17,347 bases of DNA from the NCBI GenBank assembly GCA_934636325.1, contig CAKUAK010000135.1:1-17347 (forward strand). Direction: 5' to 3'. Positions 1 to 8,733 of the stretch are shown here, piece by piece. Both the position numbers and the translations under genes were made by a program. Under the pieces are notes generated by a model, which did not search any database, was not told the origin of the DNA, and saw only the letters and a list, made by a program, of their open reading frames with translations. Source of the DNA: an uncultured Eubacteriales bacterium (GTDB lineage: Bacteria > Bacillota > Clostridia > Oscillospirales > Butyricicoccaceae). The stretch's first letter is position 1, and each line of letters starts with the position of its first letter.

Positions 1-50
1 GGCCCGCTGTTCGGCGTCTGTGTGAGTTAAACAGGTAAACATTGTTGCGG

Positions 51-79
51 TTGCGAAAACCGGCCGGATATGATAAAAT
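51..79 (+). promoter_or_regulatory. Candidate sigma-A promoter for the miaB-mutSL-miaA-hfq operon
   Basis: TTGCGA at 51-56 and TAAAAT at 74-79 are 17 nt apart, a plausible -35/-10 pair upstream of miaB. A competing reading pairs TTGCGG (45-50) with TATGAT (69-74), 18 nt apart. Only 84 nt separate the nearest upstream in-frame stop (28-30) from the miaB start, and no terminator is visible there, so transcription could also enter from upstream. Confidence 0.4.
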
Positions 80-113
80 ATCTGAATATCGAACAGTAAT
101 TTCGGAGGCGGAA

Positions 114-1559
114 ATGAGTAGAACATCCAGGGTAGTAAGCGAAGAGATGATGCAGCGTCAGCGTGAATGCTGCCGCAGCGTGAAAGAGATATACGAGAGC
201 CGGCTGGACAGACAGCCCTTGGCATATACACAGACCTTCGGGTGCCAGCAGAACGAGGCCGACACCGAGCTTATACGCGGGATGCTGGCCGAGATGGGCT
301 TCGGCTTCTGCACAGATATCGACAGCGCCGATATCGTCATAATCAACACCTGCGCCATACGCGAGCATGCCGAGATGCGGGTATACGGCAACGTCGGCGA
401 GCTTTCCCACGCAAAAAAGAAGAACCCGAGGCTGATAACCGTTCTCTGCGGATGTATGGCACAGCAGGAGCATGTCGCCGAGAAGATAAAGAACAGCTAT
501 CCCTATGTCGACATGGTGTTCGGCACCCATGCGCTCCAGCGCTTCCCCGAGCTGCTGCTCCATTGCGTCAGCGACAAAAAGAGGGTCTTTGACCTTGAAG
601 GCGACGATAAGGGCGCCATCATAGAGGGGGTAGAGCCGGTCAGGAAGCAGGGCCACAGGGCCTGGCTGTCGATCATGTACGGCTGCAACAATTTCTGCTC
701 TTACTGCGTCGTGCCTTATGTCAGGGGCCGCGAGCGCAGCCGCACTCCCGAGGCTGTTATAGCCGAGTTCAAGTCTCTTGTGGCCCAGGGTTATAAGGAT
801 ATAACCCTGCTGGGTCAGAATGTAAACTCGTACGGCAGCGATCTTGAGGGTGCGTGTGATTTCCCGACCCTGCTTGAAAAGATAAGCGAGATCCCCGGCG
901 AGTTCTGGGTCAGGTTCATGACCAGCCATCCGAAGGACGCCACGCCCCGCCTTTTCGACGTCATGGCCAGGTCGGATAAGATATGCAACAGCATCCATCT
1001 TCCGGTCCAGGCCGGCTCCGACAGGGTGCTTAAAGACATGAACCGCCGGTATACGGCCGAAAAATATCTCTCGCTGGTCGAGTATGCCCGAAAGGTTATG
1101 CCCGACATCACCATGACCAGCGATATCATCGTCGGCTTCCCCGGCGAGACCAACGAAGAGTTCCAGGAAACGATAGATCTCCTTGAAAAGGTCAGGTTCG
1201 ATTCGCTGTTCACCTTTATATTCTCGCCCAGAAAGGGCACTAAGGCATACGATATGCCCGACGTTCTGACAAAGGAAGAGAAGCAGAAAAACTTCGAGCG
1301 CCTGCTGGATGTCCAGAACCGCATATCGAAGGAGAAGAACGACGAGTATGTCGGCCGCAGGGTGCGCGTTCTTGTCGGCGAAGAGGAAAACGAGAAGAAT
1401 TATAATAACGAATACACAAAACAGTCGAGAACAGAGGGCTTCAAGCTGGTATATCTCCGCGGTGCGGAGGGGCTTGAGGGCAAGTTCGTCGACGCCGTGA
1501 TAGAGCGCAGCTCGACATGGGCGCTCTTCGGCGCGGTCGCAGATGAGGAGATAAAATAA
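114..1559 (+). CDS. miaB: tRNA-2-methylthio-N6-dimethylallyladenosine synthase (MiaB), radical SAM
   Basis: MiaB adds a methylthio group to i6A37 of tRNAs reading UNN codons, using two iron-sulfur clusters. The N-terminal domain carries the three cluster cysteines in TQTFGC (C44), NTCAIRE (C80) and CGCMAQ (C114). The radical SAM motif CNNFCSYC follows at C191, C195 and C198, then a C-terminal TRAM domain (about residues 405-475). The reading frame is open from an ATG at 42, but the ATG at 114 is chosen because GGAGG (104-108) sits 5 nt before it. This gives 481 residues, with the roughly 40-residue N-terminal extension usual in Firmicutes MiaB. It is one nucleotide from mutS and shares an operon with miaA, which makes its substrate. 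MtaB and RimO are less likely because the NTCAIRE and YGCNNFC signatures are MiaB-like. Confidence 0.95.
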   Translation: MSRTSRVVSEEMMQRQRECCRSVKEIYESRLDRQPLAYTQTFGCQQNEADTELIRGMLAEMGFGFCTDIDSADIVIINTCAIREHAEMRVYGNVGELSHAKKKNPRLITVLCGCMAQQEHVAEKIKNSYPYVDMVFGTHALQRFPELLLHCVSDKKRVFDLEGDDKGAIIEGVEPVRKQGHRAWLSIMYGCNNFCSYCVVPYVRGRERSRTPEAVIAEFKSLVAQGYKDITLLGQNVNSYGSDLEGACDFPTLLEKISEIPGEFWVRFMTSHPKDATPRLFDVMARSDKICNSIHLPVQAGSDRVLKDMNRRYTAEKYLSLVEYARKVMPDITMTSDIIVGFPGETNEEFQETIDLLEKVRFDSLFTFIFSPRKGTKAYDMPDVLTKEEKQKNFERLLDVQNRISKEKNDEYVGRRVRVLVGEEENEKNYNNEYTKQSRTEGFKLVYLRGAEGLEGKFVDAVIERSSTWALFGAVADEEIK

Positions 1560-1560
1560 T

Positions 1561-4170
1561 ATGGCCGACTTTACGCCGATGATGAAGCAGTATCTCGAGG
1601 TCAAGGAACAGAATAAGGACGCGATACTCTTTTACCGTCTCGGCGATTTTTACGAGATGTTTTTCGATGACGCCAGGGTGGCGTCGAAGGAGCTCGAGCT
1701 TGTGCTGACCGGCCGCGACTGCGGCCAGGAGGAGCGGGCGCCCATGTGCGGCGTGCCCTATCACAGCGCCGAGGGGTATATAGCCCGCCTTATCCAGAAA
1801 GGGTATAAGGTCGCCATCTGCGAGCAGATGGAGGACCCGGCGCTGGCGAAGGGCCTCGTCAAGCGCGAGGTCATAAGGACGGTCACGCCCGGGACCGTCA
1901 TTGAAAGCTCGATGCTCGATGAAAATCGAAACAATTACATCGCCGCCGCGTATATGGATACGGTCTCGGGCGCGGTCTGCTTCTGCGACCTGTCGACCGG
2001 CGAGCTGACGGCGACGACCCTTTCTTCCGGCGACGGGATGCGCCAGCTGACCGAAGAGCTGACACGCTTTTCGCCAAAAGAGGTTCTGCTTTCCGATTTT
2101 GTCTATTCGAACGACAAGCTGAGGACCTATATATCAGAGAAGCTGGAAAGCTATGTCGAGCGGGGCGGCGAGTGGCGATTCGTCGCCGAAAACGCCCGGG
2201 AGCAGCTTTCAAAGCAGCTGGCCGGACGAATGGATGTGTCGGCCCTTGACGAGAATATCGTAAGGGCCTGCGGCGCGTTGCTTTCGTATCTTCACGAGAC
2301 CCAGAAAAACGATCTTGCCCATATCGACAGCCTTACAGTATACAACGGAGAGCAGTTCATGCAGCTCGATCTGACGGCGCGGCGCAATTTGGAGCTGACG
2401 TCGACCATGAGAAGCGGCGAGAAAAAGGGCTCTCTTTTGTGGGTCATGGACGCCACCAAGACGGCGGCCGGCTCGCGCCTTCTGCGCCAGTGGATAGAAA
2501 AGCCGCTGGTCGATCTGCGTGAGATAACCGCCCGCCACGAGGCCGTTGAGGCTTTGATGACCGATTTTCTTGCGCGGGACGAGTTGCGCGAGCTGCTGGG
2601 CAGCACATACGATATAGAGCGCATTGCCGGACGCATCGTTTTCGGCAGCGCCGGTGGGCGCGACCTGCGGTCGCTGGCCTCGGTCTGTGCGCTGCTGCCC
2701 GATATCAAAAGGCAGATAGAAAAGGTACAGGGACGCAAGATGGCCGATATCCTTGCGCGTCTCGATATTCTTGACGATATATATCATCTTATCGATGATT
2801 CGATCGCCGAGCAGCCGCCTTTTTCGGTCAGGGAGGGCGGCATAATAAAGCCGGGATATTCCGAAGAGGTCGACGGTCTGCGTTCGCTGCTCGACGGCGG
2901 CGCGGGCAGGCTGGCCGATATCGAGAGCCGCGAGCGCGAGCGGACGGGGATCAAAAATCTCAAGGTCAGCTATAACAAGGTATTCGGATATTATATCGAG
3001 GTCAGCCGCGCCAGCGCGTCTCAGGTGCCCGATGATTATATAAGAAAGCAGACCCTTGTCAATAACGAGAGGTATATAACCCAGGAGCTCAAGGAGCTCG
3101 AGGGAGAGGTGCTGTCGGCCAGGGAACGCGTCACCGAGCTGGAATACAGGATATTCACAGAGGTGCGTACCCGCGTGGCCGACGAGATAGCACGAATACA
3201 GTCGACCGCCGGTTCGCTGGCCGAGACCGATGTTTTATGCGCATTTTCATACACGGCCGAGAAAAATCATTATGTCAGGCCGGAGATGGATCTTTCCGAC
3301 GTGATCGACATAAAAGAGGGGCGGCATCCGGTCGTCGAGCGTGTGCTTGACGACAGCTATTTCGTTCCCAACGATACATATCTCGACTGCGGTGCCAACA
3401 GGGCATATATCATAACAGGGCCCAATATGGCCGGAAAATCGACATACATGCGCCAGGTGGCGCTTATAACCATAATGGCCCAGTGCGGCAGCTTTGTCCC
3501 GGCCTCTTCGGCCAGGATAGGTATATGCGATAAGGTCTTTACCAGGGTCGGGGCGTCGGACGATCTTTCGACCGGGCGTTCGACCTTTATGGTCGAAATG
3601 AGCGAGGTGGCCGACATACTCAAAAACGCCACATCGAGAAGCCTTCTTATCCTCGATGAGATAGGCCGTGGAACATCGACCTTCGACGGCATGGCCATTG
3701 CGCGGGCCGTGCTCGAGCATACATGCAGCAAGCGTCTGCTGGGGGCAAAGACACTTTTCGCCACCCATTATCACGAGCTTTGCGATATGGAGGGCACGGT
3801 CGACGGCGTCAAGAATTACAGCGTCGTCGTCAAAAAGCGCGGCGAAGAGATAGTGTTCATCAAGAAGATCGTTCGCGGCGGCGTAAACGACAGCTATGGC
3901 ATCGACGTCGCGCGTCTTGCCGGGCTGCCCGACGGCGTCATACGCAGGGCGAGAAAGATCCTCGGCGAGATCGAGGCGGCGGGAGGGGCCGAAAGGCCGA
4001 AGGAGGCGTCATCGGTCAAAAATGATGATGACGGCATGCAGGTCAGCCTGACCTCGGTGGCCGGAGAGGATATCGTCCGGGAGCTCAAAGATCTTGATAT
4101 AAATGTATTGACGCCGATGGAGGCCATGGGCAAGCTCTATGAGCTTACCAGGCGTGCAAAGGAGTGCTGA
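1561..4170 (+). CDS. mutS: DNA mismatch repair protein MutS
   Basis: MutS binds mismatches and small loops and recruits MutL in an ATP-dependent way. The 869-residue product has the typical length. The mismatch-reading Phe-X-Glu motif is in GDFYEMF (F30, E32), which marks it as a true MutS and not the MutS2 branch. The C-terminal ABC-type ATPase has Walker A GPNMAGKST (residues 620-628), Walker B LLILDEIGRG (D699, E700) and a nearby STFDG. The ATG starts 1 nt after the miaB stop, with GAGGAG (1545-1550) inside miaB as a ribosome site at 10-nt spacing, so translational coupling is likely. The TGA stop is 3 nt before mutL. No domain is missing and no frameshift is seen. Confidence 0.97.
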   Translation: MADFTPMMKQYLEVKEQNKDAILFYRLGDFYEMFFDDARVASKELELVLTGRDCGQEERAPMCGVPYHSAEGYIARLIQKGYKVAICEQMEDPALAKGLVKREVIRTVTPGTVIESSMLDENRNNYIAAAYMDTVSGAVCFCDLSTGELTATTLSSGDGMRQLTEELTRFSPKEVLLSDFVYSNDKLRTYISEKLESYVERGGEWRFVAENAREQLSKQLAGRMDVSALDENIVRACGALLSYLHETQKNDLAHIDSLTVYNGEQFMQLDLTARRNLELTSTMRSGEKKGSLLWVMDATKTAAGSRLLRQWIEKPLVDLREITARHEAVEALMTDFLARDELRELLGSTYDIERIAGRIVFGSAGGRDLRSLASVCALLPDIKRQIEKVQGRKMADILARLDILDDIYHLIDDSIAEQPPFSVREGGIIKPGYSEEVDGLRSLLDGGAGRLADIESRERERTGIKNLKVSYNKVFGYYIEVSRASASQVPDDYIRKQTLVNNERYITQELKELEGEVLSARERVTELEYRIFTEVRTRVADEIARIQSTAGSLAETDVLCAFSYTAEKNHYVRPEMDLSDVIDIKEGRHPVVERVLDDSYFVPNDTYLDCGANRAYIITGPNMAGKSTYMRQVALITIMAQCGSFVPASSARIGICDKVFTRVGASDDLSTGRSTFMVEMSEVADILKNATSRSLLILDEIGRGTSTFDGMAIARAVLEHTCSKRLLGAKTLFATHYHELCDMEGTVDGVKNYSVVVKKRGEEIVFIKKIVRGGVNDSYGIDVARLAGLPDGVIRRARKILGEIEAAGGAERPKEASSVKNDDDGMQVSLTSVAGEDIVRELKDLDINVLTPMEAMGKLYELTRRAKEC

Positions 4171-4173
4171 TCT

Positions 4174-6183
4174 ATGGGAGTCATTAATGTTCTGACGCCG
4201 CAGATGGCAAATCTTATAGCCGCGGGCGAGGTCGTCGAGCGTCCCGGCTCGGTGGTCAAGGAGATCATAGAGAACTCTATCGACGCCGGCAGCCGCAGGA
4301 TAGAGGTCGAGATAAAAAACGGCGGCGTGACGTATATAAGGGTCAGCGACGACGGCTGCGGCATAGAGCGCGACGATGTCGAAAAGGCCTTTCTTCGCCA
4401 TGCCACGAGCAAGATAAAAGAACCGTCGGATATCGGCAGGATATCGACGATGGGATTCCGCGGCGAGGCCCTTGCGGCCATAGCGTCGGTATCGAAGATT
4501 GATCTTTTCACAAGGACGGCGCTGAGCATCGACGGCATACACATGTCGGTCGAGGGCGGGGCGCACAGCCAGCCCGAGGAGACCGGCTGCCCCCGCGGCA
4601 CGACCATCATCATCCGCGATCTCTTTTACAATGTCCCCGCGAGGATGAAGTTCCTCAAAAAGGATGCGACAGAGGGTGCTTACTGCGAAAACGCCGTGGC
4701 CTCGGCGGCGCTGGCCCATCCCGATATAGCCTTCACACTTATAAAGGACGGCCGGGAGAGCTTCTTTTCGGCCGGGAACGGCTCGATGCTCCAGGTCATC
4801 AACGCCCTTTGCGGAAAAGAGACGGCAAGGGAGCTCGTCCCGGTGTCGGGCAGCTTCCCGGATGTCGAGATAAAGGGTTATGTTTCGACCGTCTCGATGA
4901 CGCGGAGCAGCCGCAGCATGCAGTATTTTCTTGTCAACGGACGCCCTGTCCGCGGGAAGATACTCTCGGCGGCGGTCGACAGCGCATATAAGGGCAGGAT
5001 AATGCCGGGCCGATTCCCTGTGGTCTTTCTTTCGATAGATCTGCCCTTCACAGCGGTCGACGTCAACGTCCATCCGGCAAAGCTGGAGGTCAAGTTTGCC
5101 CGCGAGAAAGAGGTATTCTCGGCCATACACAATACGATAACCATGGCGCTGGAGGCCGACGAGGGCTTCCCAGAGCTCAAGCTGCCGCAGAAACCGGCCG
5201 AAAGCCCCCGGGAGGACGGCCTGACCGGCTTTCAGCAGGAGATCGATCTTGTTCGCACCGGCTCGGGCGAGATAGTCATGCCCGAATCGCCGGCCGCGGC
5301 GTCGGGTGGATTTTCCAGCGCCGGGGTAGAATATGCGGGCGCTGAGCCGGAGAAAAAGAAGGAGCCCGAGCCCGATTTCGACGAGAGCATGTTCAGCATA
5401 AATAAGATCGAGCTCATGCCCCCAAAAAGGCCGTCGTGGGATGCGCCTGCGCGAAAATCCCCCGAGCCGGGATATTATTACGATATGCCGTCGGAAAGCC
5501 CTTCAAGGACCGAGGCCGCACCAAAGACAGAGGATGCCCCGGCACAGCCCGCGGCAGAGCATAAAATATCCGCGGCGACGGAAAAGACATCCGATACCGC
5601 ACAGGATGAAAATATTGCCGATATAAAGGTCATAGGCCAGCTTTTCGATACATATATCATCGTCCAGCAGGGCGACGGCATGTGGCTGATCGACAAGCAC
5701 GCCGCCCATGAGCGGATAATATACAATAGGCTGATCTTAAGGGACGGCGATCAGGATATGCAGACCCTTCTCGTGCCGGTGACGGCGGCACTCACCCCTG
5801 CCGAAAAGCAGGCGTGTATGGACAACCTGCCGCTTATCGAAAAGAGCGGCTTCGAGATAGAGAATTACGGCCCGGCGGGCGTCGCCGTAAGGCGCGCGCC
5901 GACATATCTTGACGAGAGCGACATACCCTATGTCCTGTCGGATATGGCCGAAAAGCTGATGGGGGACACAAAGCCGGGCAGCGTCATGCTCGACGAGCTT
6001 CTCAAAAGCATATCCTGCAAGGCGGCGATAAAGGGCGGAAGCCTTTCGGACCGGACCGAGCTCGAGGTGCTGGCGCGGGAGGTGCTGACACGGCCCGACG
6101 TCCGCAACTGCCCCCACGGCAGGCCGGTGGCCGTTTATATGACGAAATACGAATTGGAAAAACAGTTTAAGAGAGTGTTATAG
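4174..6183 (+). CDS. mutL: DNA mismatch repair protein MutL (endonuclease-type)
   Basis: MutL couples mismatch recognition by MutS to strand incision. The 669-residue product has an N-terminal GHKL ATPase: AAGEVVERP, then KEIIENSIDAG with the catalytic Glu equivalent E30 and Mg ligand N34, then DDGCGI and GFRGEAL. A Pro/Glu/Ala-rich linker spans about residues 335-480. The C-terminal domain has GQLFDTYI, the metal-site motif DKHAAHERIIYN (507-518), the SCKAAIKGG motif (C615) and NCPHGRP (C646, H648). These motifs fit nicking MutL proteins of bacteria without MutH. The usual second Glu of DQHA(X)2E(X)4E is Asn518 here. A ribosome site (AAAGGAG, 4158-4164) lies in the mutS tail, and miaA follows after 5 nt. 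Confidence 0.96.
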   Translation: MGVINVLTPQMANLIAAGEVVERPGSVVKEIIENSIDAGSRRIEVEIKNGGVTYIRVSDDGCGIERDDVEKAFLRHATSKIKEPSDIGRISTMGFRGEALAAIASVSKIDLFTRTALSIDGIHMSVEGGAHSQPEETGCPRGTTIIIRDLFYNVPARMKFLKKDATEGAYCENAVASAALAHPDIAFTLIKDGRESFFSAGNGSMLQVINALCGKETARELVPVSGSFPDVEIKGYVSTVSMTRSSRSMQYFLVNGRPVRGKILSAAVDSAYKGRIMPGRFPVVFLSIDLPFTAVDVNVHPAKLEVKFAREKEVFSAIHNTITMALEADEGFPELKLPQKPAESPREDGLTGFQQEIDLVRTGSGEIVMPESPAAASGGFSSAGVEYAGAEPEKKKEPEPDFDESMFSINKIELMPPKRPSWDAPARKSPEPGYYYDMPSESPSRTEAAPKTEDAPAQPAAEHKISAATEKTSDTAQDENIADIKVIGQLFDTYIIVQQGDGMWLIDKHAAHERIIYNRLILRDGDQDMQTLLVPVTAALTPAEKQACMDNLPLIEKSGFEIENYGPAGVAVRRAPTYLDESDIPYVLSDMAEKLMGDTKPGSVMLDELLKSISCKAAIKGGSLSDRTELEVLAREVLTRPDVRNCPHGRPVAVYMTKYELEKQFKRVL

Positions 6184-6188
6184 ATATC

Positions 6189-7127
6189 ATGAAGGTCATT
6201 GTTGTCTGCGGGCCGACGGCCTCGGGAAAGACGGCGCTGTCGGTCGAGTTGGCAAGACGTCTGGACGGAGAGGTCGTCTCGGCCGATTCGATGCAGATCT
6301 ACCGGGAGCTGAATATCGGCACGGCCAAGCCCGACGCCGAAGAGATGCGCGGCGTGCCCCATCATATGCTCGACGTCGTCTCGGTCCGCGAGACATATTC
6401 GGTGTCGCGCTATGAAAAAGAGGCGGCCGCCTGTGTCGACGATGTGATCTCGCGGGGAAAACAGCCGATAGTCTGCGGCGGCACGGGACTCTATATCGAC
6501 GCGCTTATAAAGGGCGCGGGCTTTCTCGATAACGATGAAAGCGGGCAGGTGCGCGCCGGGCTGGAGCGCAGATGGGACCAGGGCGGGGCAGAGGCCATGA
6601 TGGCCCGGCTCGCCGGGATAGACCCTGAAAGCGCCGCCAGGCTGCATATAAACGACCGCAAACGTATCATACGCGCGCTGGAGGTCTTTGAGATAACCGG
6701 AAAGACGATCACCCAGCATAACCTTGAAACACAGTCGCGCCCGCCGAGATATGACAGCGTATTTATCGGCGTCAGGCCGTCTATGCGTCAGACCCTTTAC
6801 GACAGGATAAACGTCAGGGTCGACAGGATGATGGAGCGGGGGCTGGAGGCCGAGGTCCGCGATCTTATGGAACGTGGACTTCTGGTCAACACGGCGGCAC
6901 AGGCCATCGGCTATAAGGAGCTTTCCGATTATATACGGGGAAATGCCGGGCTTGACGAGTGCGTAGAGCTTGTCAAGCAGAAGAGCCGCAACTATGCCAA
7001 GCGCCAGCTGACCTGGTTCGGCCGGGACAGCCGGGTTGGATGGGTCGAATACGAGTCGGGAGAGGATGTGTCGGCTGTCGCCGATAAATCGACAAACTTC
7101 CTGCGGGAGGCCGGGGTACTATTATAA
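6189..7127 (+). CDS. miaA: tRNA dimethylallyltransferase (MiaA)
   Basis: MiaA transfers a dimethylallyl group from DMAPP to N6 of A37 in tRNAs reading UNN codons, making the i6A that MiaB then methylthiolates. The product is 312 residues, normal for the family. The P-loop is GPTASGKT (residues 8-15), followed by SADSMQIYRELNIGTAKP (31-48) with the general-base Asp in DSMQIY, and VPHHMLDVV. Later blocks include GGTGLYIDAL and the C-terminal QLTWFGRD. It begins 5 nt after the mutL stop with only a weak purine-rich ribosome site, suggesting coupling to mutL translation. The mutL-miaA-hfq order that follows matches the classical proteobacterial cluster. Confidence 0.96.
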   Translation: MKVIVVCGPTASGKTALSVELARRLDGEVVSADSMQIYRELNIGTAKPDAEEMRGVPHHMLDVVSVRETYSVSRYEKEAAACVDDVISRGKQPIVCGGTGLYIDALIKGAGFLDNDESGQVRAGLERRWDQGGAEAMMARLAGIDPESAARLHINDRKRIIRALEVFEITGKTITQHNLETQSRPPRYDSVFIGVRPSMRQTLYDRINVRVDRMMERGLEAEVRDLMERGLLVNTAAQAIGYKELSDYIRGNAGLDECVELVKQKSRNYAKRQLTWFGRDSRVGWVEYESGEDVSAVADKSTNFLREAGVLL

Positions 7128-7155
7128 GACAAACTGGAAATAAAAGGGGAGTCTT

Positions 7156-7383
7156 ATGATGGAAACAAGGACAGGCTTGCAGGATACATTTCTCAACGAG
7201 GCCAGAAGGCTTCGCATGCCGCTTACGGTCTTTATGACCAACGGCTTTCAGCAGCGGGGGACGGTCGTGTCCTATGACGGATACACGGTCCTTCTTGTCA
7301 ACGAAAACCGGCAGTATCTTATATATAAACACGCAATTTCAACCATTGTGCCGATGCGCCAGATAGAGCTTCCGAAGCAGTAG
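7156..7383 (+). CDS. hfq: RNA chaperone Hfq
   Basis: Hfq is a hexameric Sm-like protein that pairs small RNAs with mRNAs. The 75-residue product shows the N-terminal QDTFLN block, an Sm1 segment (TVFMTNGFQQRGTVVSYD) and an Sm2 segment IYKHAISTIVP with K58 and H59. The C-terminal tail after Sm2 is very short, as in Gram-positive Hfq. The rim segment reads RRLR (R17, R18, R20), more basic than the RKEN rim of Bacillus Hfq as recalled and close to the E. coli RRER patch. GGAG (7148-7151) lies 4 nt from the ATG at 7156 and 7 nt from the adjacent ATG at 7159. The second may be the true start and would give 74 residues. Confidence 0.95.
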   Translation: MMETRTGLQDTFLNEARRLRMPLTVFMTNGFQQRGTVVSYDGYTVLLVNENRQYLIYKHAISTIVPMRQIELPKQ

Positions 7384-7416
7384 CGTCTGTCTGGGCGCGC
7401 AGGCCCGGAGGACAGA

Positions 7417-8619
7417 ATGAAAAAAATCATATCGGTCATGGCAGTCGTGCTCCTTCTGGTCTACATAGGCTACCAGATAAGCCATAACCTGACGGAACAG
7501 ATCGAAACGATAGACGCCCTTAATGTGACGGTAGAGGATAAGGTGACCTGCCGCGGCTTCTTTGTGCGTTCGGCATCGGCCGTTTCGGGAGATACCAGCA
7601 AGACATACGAGTTCCTTGTCGAAAACGGCGAAAAGGTGTCCCGAGGTCAGACGATAGCCGCCTGTTTTGACAGCACCGACGCGGCCGAGACCTTCCGCAG
7701 CAGCATGACCCTCGAAAAGGACATCGCCAACGCCGAGCAGGCCTATAAAAGCATACTGAGCGACGACGGCGGCGTCACCCTCGATTCCTCGATATTCGAT
7801 GGGATGGAAAAGCTCTCGGGGCTTCTCAAGGCCGGAGAGGTGTGGGATACAGACGCCGTGTATTCACAGCTGACGCAGGCGGTCGCGGCGCGCGAATATC
7901 CGCGAGAGGATGCCTCCGGGCTGGAAAACGCCATAGCCGATATGAAGAGCCAGCTGGCCGCCTATAAAAGGGCGTCCTCGGGCAGCAGCTATACCATGAC
8001 GGCAAAAGAGCCGGGCTATTTTGTCCGCGCCGCCGAAAGCTCGCCATCCGTATGCACGCCCGATGAAATGTACAGCCTTACTCCCGACGATGTCGACCGC
8101 CTGGCGGAGGCCGGCTCGGGCGATACTCCGGATGGGATAATAGGCTATGTAGTCGATGGCTTCGAGTGGTATTTCGTCTGTGCCGTCGACGATGTCCAGG
8201 CCTCTCAGCTCGAGCAGATGTCGTATGCCGGGCTGTCCTTCCCGTATATGACATCCGAGAATGTCCGGGCCAGTGTAGAAAAGGTCAGTTATTACGATGA
8301 CCGCGCCGTCGTCATATTTTCGTGCGGGAATATGAACAGCGAGTTTCTCGGCGGCGGAGTGGAAACGGTCGATATCATCAAAAGCACATATACTGGCATA
8401 CGCATCCCCAAGGAGGCTCTGCATCAGGGCGAGGACGGGCAGTGGGGAATATACTGTCTCAGCGGCGCTGTCGTCAAGTTCAAGCCGATAGAGTGGATAT
8501 ATCAGGGCGATACATACTATATCGCAAAGCAGGCCGAAAGCGCCCAGAAGGGGCTTTATCTCTATGACAAGGTCATCGTCAAGGGCAAAAACATCCAGCC
8601 CAACATGGTCATAAAATAA
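7417..8619 (+). CDS. HlyD-like (membrane-fusion-type) membrane-anchored protein of the sepF neighbourhood
   Basis: The 400-residue product has one N-terminal membrane segment (about residues 4-22) and an otherwise extracytoplasmic body. Residues about 60-90 (YEFLVENGEKVSRGQTIA) look like half of a lipoyl/barrel-sandwich domain. A short helical region follows, then a second half near AKEPGYFV, and a C-terminal beta domain ending LYLYDKVIVKGKNIQPNMVI. This matches the HlyD/efflux-adaptor-like proteins commonly found beside sepF in Clostridia, whose function is not known to me. No ABC or RND transporter partner is encoded nearby, so a role in classical efflux is doubtful and a cell-envelope or division role is only an inference from position. 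GGAGG (7407-7411) is 5 nt before the ATG. No convincing terminator follows. Confidence 0.75.
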   Translation: MKKIISVMAVVLLLVYIGYQISHNLTEQIETIDALNVTVEDKVTCRGFFVRSASAVSGDTSKTYEFLVENGEKVSRGQTIAACFDSTDAAETFRSSMTLEKDIANAEQAYKSILSDDGGVTLDSSIFDGMEKLSGLLKAGEVWDTDAVYSQLTQAVAAREYPREDASGLENAIADMKSQLAAYKRASSGSSYTMTAKEPGYFVRAAESSPSVCTPDEMYSLTPDDVDRLAEAGSGDTPDGIIGYVVDGFEWYFVCAVDDVQASQLEQMSYAGLSFPYMTSENVRASVEKVSYYDDRAVVIFSCGNMNSEFLGGGVETVDIIKSTYTGIRIPKEALHQGEDGQWGIYCLSGAVVKFKPIEWIYQGDTYYIAKQAESAQKGLYLYDKVIVKGKNIQPNMVIK

Positions 8620-8678
8620 AATCTGCACAAAAATGGCGTCAAAACCCGGCCAAATATGAAATATATGAAAAGAATCAA

Positions 8679-8700
8679 AATAAATCGCGCCTGATTTATT
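8679..8700. promoter_or_regulatory. Perfect 8-bp inverted repeat (candidate operator) at the sepF promoter
   Basis: AATAAATC (8679-8686) and GATTTATT (8693-8700) are exact reverse complements separated by GCGCCT. The right arm overlaps the first two bases of the -35 hexamer TTGACA (8699-8704). There is no T-run after it, so it is a poor terminator. Its size, symmetry and position fit a repressor binding site. The regulator is not identified. Confidence 0.5.
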
Positions 8701-8727
8701 GACATGCCGGAGAAAAAATAAGATAAT
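8699..8727 (+). promoter_or_regulatory. Sigma-A promoter of the sepF-yggT-divIVA-ileS operon
   Basis: TTGACA (8699-8704, perfect -35) and GATAAT (8722-8727, 5 of 6 to consensus) are separated by 17 nt. Transcription would start near 8734, leaving a leader of about 95 nt before sepF. Confidence 0.8.
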
Positions 8728-8733
8728 AAATAC

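Noticed and set aside
1..30. Possible C-terminal end of an upstream gene (nine codons then TAA)
   Set aside because: Too short to show coding character; other frames through this stretch are also possible.
27..1604. 525-codon open frame on the minus strand opposite miaB
   Set aside because: Same codon-aligned shadow effect; miaB on the plus strand has all expected catalytic motifs.
4009..5130. 373-codon open frame on the minus strand opposite mutS/mutL
   Set aside because: It overlaps two well-supported genes, has no domain resemblance and no ribosome site or promoter of note.
8679..8700. Palindrome as a terminator for the HlyD-like gene
   Set aside because: It has no T-run after it and overlaps the -35 of the next promoter, so an operator is the better reading.
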